A DNA stretch of 64,000 bases from JAGQKC01 sp965223675 (GTDB lineage: Bacteria > Nitrospirota > Nitrospiria > Nitrospirales > UBA8639). The DNA is taken from contig OZ245013.1 in NCBI GenBank assembly GCA_965223675.1, positions 496,001 to 560,000 of the forward strand, given 5' to 3'. The notes under the pieces are model-generated. The model saw only the letters and a list, made by a program, of their open reading frames with translations, did no database searches and was not told the DNA's origin. Numbering within the stretch: position 1 is the first letter of the stretch; the number at the start of each line of letters is the position of its first letter. The translations under genes and the position numbers were made by a program. Below, piece by piece: positions 59,104 to 64,000 of the stretch.

Positions 59104-62100
59104 TTATTCGTGGAGGGTTACGGTAGACTTTCCCAGTACATGTTCAACTTCCTCCAGGAACTCGGCGTTTGGTAGCACACCCAAATTAGGGAGCAATGAT
59201 GTTTTGGCTTCTAGGTCGCTCAGGAGAGAAAAGCGAAATGAGATTGAAACAGGTCCTGGGTGTTTTTGGAAAATTCCATGTAATTGAGTCAGGCTTTCCT
59301 CGTGAGCCACAGTTTCGTTGATATTCAAGGTTAAAGATTTAATCGAGCGGGATAGGAGTTCGTGCATGGCTACTATAGCAGTGGCTTTCACACGGGTGCC
59401 ACTATCCATCTGGTCGACGGTTCCGGTAATTTGTATGATGGACTCTGGAACGAGATGTTCCGAGCTTGTCTTGTAAAGTTCTGGAAACACAATGATTTCT
59501 ACGGTTCCCCGAAGATCCTCAAGTTGAATGTAGGCCATCGGATCTCCACGTTTGGTCGTGTGGTGTTTAATCGAAGCGATCACTCCGCAGAGTTTCACGT
59601 CTTTTCCTTCGAGCACGTCTGAAAGGGTTGCGGTCGTCCCAGTTGAAAACTGTTTAATCGCGGTGGCATGTCGATTTAAAGGGTGAGCCGTGATGTAAAA
59701 TCCAGTCAATTCTCGTTCGTATTGTAATAACTCATTTTGGGACCATTCTCCGATATCGGGGAGGGAAAATTCCAATGGTGTGGAAGAAGCGGATTCAGCG
59801 TCTTCATCCATGGCTTCAAACAGGCTTGTCTGACCATGACGTTTTCGTCGTTGAACCATGTTGGCTTCTTCGAGAGCTTTCTCCAGAATGGCTATGAGTT
59901 GTGAACGTTTGAGTTTCATCGAATCAAACGCCCCAACTTTGATGAGCCCCTCAAGTACACGTTTGTTGATCTTTTGCAAATCAATTTGGCAACAGAAATC
60001 ATGAAATGATCGAAATGAGCCTTTTTCCTCACGTGTTGCCAGAATACTTTCGACGGCTCCACCTCCCACGTTCTTGATTGCCGCCAATCCAAACCGTATG
60101 CCATCGGGAACCACCGAAAAGTCTTTACCACTTTGATTGACATCAGGCGGAAGAATTTTAAGCCCACGCTCTCGACACTCAGTGAAGTAGCCCACCATCT
60201 TATCGGTATTGCCCATTTCAGTGGTGAGTAGCGCTGCCATAAATTCAGTGGGATAGTGGGTTTTTAAATAGGCTGTTTGGTAGGTGACGAGGGCATAGGC
60301 GGCTGAGTGTGATTTGTTGAATCCGTAGCCAGCAAAGAATGCCATTTGGTCGAACAGCTTCTCAGCCTTTTTCTCAGGAATGCGTTTCTTTTTGGCTCCT
60401 TCGATGAACAAGGCTTTTTGTTTAGCCATTTCCTCATGCTTTTTCTTTCCCATGGCCCGTCGAAGAAGATCGGCTTGGCCGAGGGTAAAGCCGGCGAGTT
60501 GGTTGGCGATCGCCATGACCTGTTCTTGGTAGACGATCACACCATAGGTTTCTTTAAGAATAGACTCAAGTTGTGGCGGGTCGTAGACAGTCTTGGAAGG
60601 ATCGCGTTTTCGTTTAATAAAGTCATCGACCATGCCGCTTTCCAACGGTCCAGGGCGGTAGAGCGCAAGAATAGCAATGAGATCTTCAAAGGTCTCTGGT
60701 TTGATCTTAACCAGCAAGTTCCGCATCCCGGAACTTTCCAACTGAAAAATGCCAGTGGTTTTTCCTGACGCGAGGAGAGAGAAGGTTTGCGCATCGGTAA
60801 GAGAAATCTGATGAATGTCCAGGTCAGTGTTTTGAGATTGTCCAGCATGAATGAGTGACACAGCACGGTGAATCATGGTGAGTGTCTTGAGCCCCAAAAA
60901 ATCAAATTTCACCAAGCCAATTTTTTCCACATCAGTCATGGTGTATTGAGTAACGATTTCGTCGTTGCTTGTTTTGTAAAGAGGGACATGTTCCATCAAC
61001 GGTTTTTGCGAGATGACCACACCCGCGGCGTGGGTGGAGGCATGACGAGCCAGACCTTCTAAGGCTTGAGCTGTTTCCATCAGGTCTTTCATTCTCTGAT
61101 CTTTCTCGACTAATTCTTCCAACCGCGGTTCCTGTATAAGCGCATCTTGCAAAGTGATATTCAGTTGTGTGGGAACGAGCTTAGCCACTCGATCCACTTC
61201 GGCATAGGGCATATCCATGACACGTCCGACATCTCGAATCGCTGCCTTCGCTCCTAACGTTCCAAAGGTAATGATTTGACAGACATGCTCTTCTCCGTAT
61301 TTTTCGATGACATAATTAATTACCTCTCCGCGCCGGTCCATGCAGAAGTCCATATCAATATCCGGCATGGTCACGCGTTCAGGGTTCAAGAATCGTTCAA
61401 ACAGAAGGTTGTAGGAAAGTGGGTCCAAGTCGGTGATCCGAAGAGCGTATGCGACAAGGCTTCCCGCCGCGGACCCTCTTCCTGGTCCTACTGGTATACC
61501 ACGCGACCGTGCAAAATTGATGATATCCCACACCACAAGGAAATACCCGGCATATCCCATGGATGTTAAAATTTCGAGTTCGGCCTTGAGTCGTAATTCG
61601 TAGATTTCGCTCGCTATGCCAGTTGGCCGTTCGCGTAGTCTAGCGGCTAGCCCCTCTTCCGTGAGCTTCTTCAGATAGCTTTCACGAGTCTCACCGTCTG
61701 GTACAGGGTAATGAGGAAGATAAGATTTCCCAAATGCCAGTTTAAGGTCACATTGTTCAGCAACTTGGCAGGTATTGAGGACGGCTGAAGGGAGTTCGGA
61801 AAAATCAGCGAGCATCTCTTCCGTTGATTTAACGTATAATTGATCAGTATCAAACTTCATGCGTGAAGGGTCTTTGAGTGTTTTCCCCGTTTGAAGACAG
61901 AGCATTATTTCATGGGGGCGGGCATCGCGTTTTTTTAGGTAATGGCAATCATTCGTGCCGACAAGAGGAATATCTAATTTTTTGTGAATTTCAACAAGAC
62001 CTCGGTTGGCAATGAGTTGATGATCTAAGCCATTGGCTTGAATCTCCAGATAATAGTGATCCTTACCAAATATGGAACGGTATTCATCCGCTACCTGAAG

Positions 62101-62574
62101 AGCCTCGTCCATGTTTTTCTGCCCAATCAGGTAGGGGATCTCTCCACTTAAACAACCGGACAGAGCAATCAGCCCTTCATGGTGGTCAGCGAGTAATTCC
62201 TTATCCATTCTTGGTTTGTAGTAGAAGCCTTCCAGATAAGCCTTGCTGGAAAGTTTCATGAGGTTTTGGTATCCGGTAAGATTCGTCGCGAGCAGAATGA
62301 GGTGGTAGTAGTCATTATGCGCGAGATGCCCGTCTCGCTTTTGTCGACGACTTCCTGGGGCCATGTAGGCTTCACAGCCAATAATGGGTTTGACCCCATA
62401 ATTTTGACCTTTTTGAAAGAAATCAATCGCCCCAAACATATTGCCATGGTCAGTCATGGCAACGGCAGGCATGCCAAACTCACTTACTTGTTTGAAGAGC
62501 GGATCAAGTTGGTTGGCGCCGTCTAACAGACTATATTGGGTATGGAGGTGGAGATGAACGAATTGGGAGGCCAC
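59104..62574 (-). CDS. dnaE: DNA polymerase III alpha subunit
   Basis: 1156 residues from a GTG start. The N-terminal PHP domain begins VHLHLHTQYSLLDG (~7-20) and has MTDHGNMFGAI, with metal-binding His. The polymerase active-site aspartates are in TMPDIDMDFCMDRRGEVINYV (~400), and GPGRGSAAGSLVAYAL, YQEQVMAIANQLAGF and LRRAMGKKK are the palm and finger blocks. The helix-hairpin-helix tandem, an OB fold (CGVIASIKHHTTKRGDPMAYIQLEDL, ~985) and a C-terminal tail follow. It is the replicative polymerase, DnaE1 type. Followed by accA without a gap. Confidence 0.97.
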   Translation of the reverse strand: MASQFVHLHLHTQYSLLDGANQLDPLFKQVSEFGMPAVAMTDHGNMFGAIDFFQKGQNYGVKPIIGCEAYMAPGSRRQKRDGHLAHNDYYHLILLATNLTGYQNLMKLSSKAYLEGFYYKPRMDKELLADHHEGLIALSGCLSGEIPYLIGQKNMDEALQVADEYRSIFGKDHYYLEIQANGLDHQLIANRGLVEIHKKLDIPLVGTNDCHYLKKRDARPHEIMLCLQTGKTLKDPSRMKFDTDQLYVKSTEEMLADFSELPSAVLNTCQVAEQCDLKLAFGKSYLPHYPVPDGETRESYLKKLTEEGLAARLRERPTGIASEIYELRLKAELEILTSMGYAGYFLVVWDIINFARSRGIPVGPGRGSAAGSLVAYALRITDLDPLSYNLLFERFLNPERVTMPDIDMDFCMDRRGEVINYVIEKYGEEHVCQIITFGTLGAKAAIRDVGRVMDMPYAEVDRVAKLVPTQLNITLQDALIQEPRLEELVEKDQRMKDLMETAQALEGLARHASTHAAGVVISQKPLMEHVPLYKTSNDEIVTQYTMTDVEKIGLVKFDFLGLKTLTMIHRAVSLIHAGQSQNTDLDIHQISLTDAQTFSLLASGKTTGIFQLESSGMRNLLVKIKPETFEDLIAILALYRPGPLESGMVDDFIKRKRDPSKTVYDPPQLESILKETYGVIVYQEQVMAIANQLAGFTLGQADLLRRAMGKKKHEEMAKQKALFIEGAKKKRIPEKKAEKLFDQMAFFAGYGFNKSHSAAYALVTYQTAYLKTHYPTEFMAALLTTEMGNTDKMVGYFTECRERGLKILPPDVNQSGKDFSVVPDGIRFGLAAIKNVGGGAVESILATREEKGSFRSFHDFCCQIDLQKINKRVLEGLIKVGAFDSMKLKRSQLIAILEKALEEANMVQRRKRHGQTSLFEAMDEDAESASSTPLEFSLPDIGEWSQNELLQYERELTGFYITAHPLNRHATAIKQFSTGTTATLSDVLEGKDVKLCGVIASIKHHTTKRGDPMAYIQLEDLRGTVEIIVFPELYKTSSEHLVPESIIQITGTVDQMDSGTRVKATAIVAMHELLSRSIKSLTLNINETVAHEESLTQLHGIFQKHPGPVSISFRFSLLSDLEAKTSLLPNLGVLPNAEFLEEVEHVLGKSTVTLHE

Positions 62575-62758
62575 TCAACAGTTCCTTGGCAGAAGTAAAA
62601 TTTGCAATGAGGACCTAAGTCGAAATCTATGAACGCACAATTGTACCATTTATGACAATTTAATTGGAGAAAAAGATTTTATAAGACCCTAGGTGGGGAT
62701 AAAATGGGGATAATAGATAAAAAGTCTTATTTCATCATCGAAAACAAAGGAGGTCATC

Positions 62759-63079
62759 ATGATCTTAACCACAACACCAAACATTGAAGGGAAAAAGATT
62801 CGGGAATATCTGGGAGTTGTGACAGGGGAAGCCATCCTTGGGACCAATTTTTTTCGGGATTTTTTCGCCAATATTCGTGACATTGTTGGTGGTCGATCAG
62901 GAGCGTATGAAAAAGAATTAGCTCGCGCACGTCAGATTGCTTTTCAAGAAATTGAAGAAGATGCGAGCCGAGTCGGTGCCAACGCCATTGTGGGAATCGA
63001 CTTGGATTATGAAGTTCTTGGTGAGACGGGGAGCATGTTGATGGTGACCGTCAGCGGTACAGCCGTGATGATAGAATAA
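62759..63079 (+). CDS. YbjQ-family (heavy-metal-binding) protein
   Basis: 106 residues, ATG after AAAGGAGG. IEGKKIREYLGVVTGEAILGTNFFRDFFANIRDIVGGRSGAYEKEL is the YbjQ/UPF0145 core, and ANAIVGIDLDYEVLG with a closing TVSGTAVMIE completes the family. It forms a pentameric beta-alpha ring in known structures; the role is unclear. It lies alone between dnaE (divergent) and the PAS-LuxR gene. Confidence 0.93.
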   Translation: MILTTTPNIEGKKIREYLGVVTGEAILGTNFFRDFFANIRDIVGGRSGAYEKELARARQIAFQEIEEDASRVGANAIVGIDLDYEVLGETGSMLMVTVSGTAVMIE

Positions 63080-63468
63080 GACAAGTAACTGAGAGTAAAT
63101 TGGTAAGGTGTTTTTTTAGGTTTACCTAAATGGCCATGAATACACAACATGCTCTAACAATGTTATTAATTTACAGAGTTCATGGATTCATGATCTAAAT
63201 TTCTAACGTTTTCCCGTTTTTTGATTGTTGTGCTTAAGAAAAATTTTCACGCCTCAAATCGGGATCTTTGGCCAAGCAGCGAACCATCCAATCCCATCCC
63301 GTTAAGTCTTAGCTAAAAAAGACCGAAAACAGAAGATTGAATCCATAAAAGTTCCATGCCTATCTGATCGCGGAATGTGGATCACCACACGGGGCTTGGA
63401 GTCTTACAGGGTTGTCTTTAGGTTCTTCTTAGTTTTTTTACTTTTTGCTTGTTCGTCTAAGAGGGCAT
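63080..63468. other. Intergenic region before the PAS-LuxR gene
   Basis: About 390 bp with AT-rich parts and no recognised element. An open frame in another phase (63375-63626) is not supported by composition or start context. Confidence 0.4.
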
Positions 63469-64000
63469 GTGGCTGCTCCTCAAAAAAACTTTTCTCACGT
63501 GAATCAAAACGGAAACGGTCATGCGCGACCGCTCATGTCCTATTTAGAGACGATAGCGGATCGTCGGTCAGTGCCGGGAGTTCTGTCATTTTCTGCCGCG
63601 GGCGAAGTGTTATACATGAATCCTGAGGCTGAAATGTTGAGCCGTCAAATTCTTGGGAGTCGTTTTGGAGATCAGGCAACTGATATTTTTCCCTCAGAGG
63701 TTTTGGAGATGTGTGCCGACCTTCGAAAAGCACTCCAAGATCAACTCAAGCCTGAAGATTGTGAACATCTTGAGTTCCGTCGAGTCACAGGTAATTTGCA
63801 GTTGCCAGTTTTGTTGCGTGGGTTTTTATTGCCTGACCCACAACGTAGTCAGGATACGCGTATCCTGATTCTTATGGAAAAGATCGGTCGTGAGAGTCGT
63901 GTGATACCAGTTCAGGCTAAGGAGCGGTTCCATTTAACTGATCGAGAGCAGGAAATTGTGACTCATATTGCCGATGGATGCACCAATAAGGAAATTGCGG
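63469..64000 (+). CDS. PAS-LuxR-type transcriptional regulator, N-terminal part (cut by window edge)
   Basis: An open frame from GTG at 63469 (after AAGAGGG), with an ATG at 63535 as the alternative, runs off the right edge. Residues ~45-140 form a PAS-like domain: SFSAAGEVLYMNPEAEMLS and, later, FRRVTGNLQLPVLLRGFLL. Then LTDREQEIVTHIADGCTNKE, the first helices of a LuxR-type helix-turn-helix, is cut at the edge. It should be a one-component or orphan LuxR regulator. The DNA-recognition helix lies beyond the window. Confidence 0.82.
   Translation, partial: MAAPQKNFSHVNQNGNGHARPLMSYLETIADRRSVPGVLSFSAAGEVLYMNPEAEMLSRQILGSRFGDQATDIFPSEVLEMCADLRKALQDQLKPEDCEHLEFRRVTGNLQLPVLLRGFLLPDPQRSQDTRILILMEKIGRESRVIPVQAKERFHLTDREQEIVTHIADGCTNKEIA

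Noticed and set aside
1..64000. CRISPR array or prophage
   Set aside because: No regularly spaced short repeats and no phage structural genes were found.

Overview
The window is bacterial chromosome, gene-dense, of moderate GC, with no phage block, rRNA operon or CRISPR array. Gene content (bL9-SHMT-NrdR, AddAB in place of RecBCD, ScpAB, Lgt, AccA-DnaE, many hybrid kinases, LuxR and sigma-54 regulators, many small zinc-ribbon proteins and lipoproteins) and the style of the intergenic repeats suggest a Nitrospirota bacterium, perhaps Nitrospira-like. That placement is an inference from gene style and memory; no marker gene in the window proves it.

Layout. 1-4505 (minus): an export operon of a TolC-type outer-membrane protein, two HlyD-type adaptors (one with a cytoplasmic GAF-like domain) and an M50-type membrane protein cut by the window edge. 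4586-4743: a decayed IS200/IS605-like remnant. 5078-12368: an SDR oxidoreductase, an FG-GAP propeller protein, a cupredoxin and several exported or lipoprotein genes of unknown role, ending with a single-domain response regulator. 12562-12647: tRNA-Leu(CAG) with a clear promoter. 12751-14265: a large protein that looks like a superfamily 1 helicase without its ATP-binding motifs. 15028-19480: a good sigma-70 promoter followed by rplI, glyA, nrdR, an unusual histidine kinase with an N-terminal Rossmann domain, and its NarL-type partner. 20384-20787: a 201-bp tandem duplication. 20865-28629: thioredoxin-like and zinc-ribbon proteins, addB, addA and a TPR lipoprotein. 28638-34997: lgt (minus), a sigma-54 activator, Mrp, a Rieske protein and a hybrid kinase. 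35968-42208: a complete oligopeptide ABC importer (binding protein, two permeases, two ATPases), followed by a Memo-family protein. 43631-43828: a terminal-inverted-repeat intergenic element. 43923-51337: cyclophilin and MFS transporter (minus), a dipolar histone H1-like protein, a Prx6-type peroxiredoxin, a pentapeptide-repeat membrane protein, scpA and scpB. 51871-55005: a GlcD-GlcF-like fused flavo-iron-sulfur dehydrogenase and a small beta-grasp protein. 55176-56772: a small gene split by an intact IS3-family element whose 3-bp target duplication lets the original frame be rebuilt exactly. 57147-57829: a VapBC-type toxin-antitoxin pair lying between two copies of the accA 3' end. 58108-62574 (minus): dnaE-accA. 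62759-64000: a YbjQ-family protein and the start of a PAS-LuxR regulator.

The observations that most deserve follow-up are the ABC-less TolC/HlyD/GAF-HlyD/M50 export set, the Rossmann-domain histidine kinase, the ATP-site-less helicase homologue, the Memo protein that lacks expected active-site residues and carries a possible PqqD-like N-terminus, and the accA-end repeats around vapBC.
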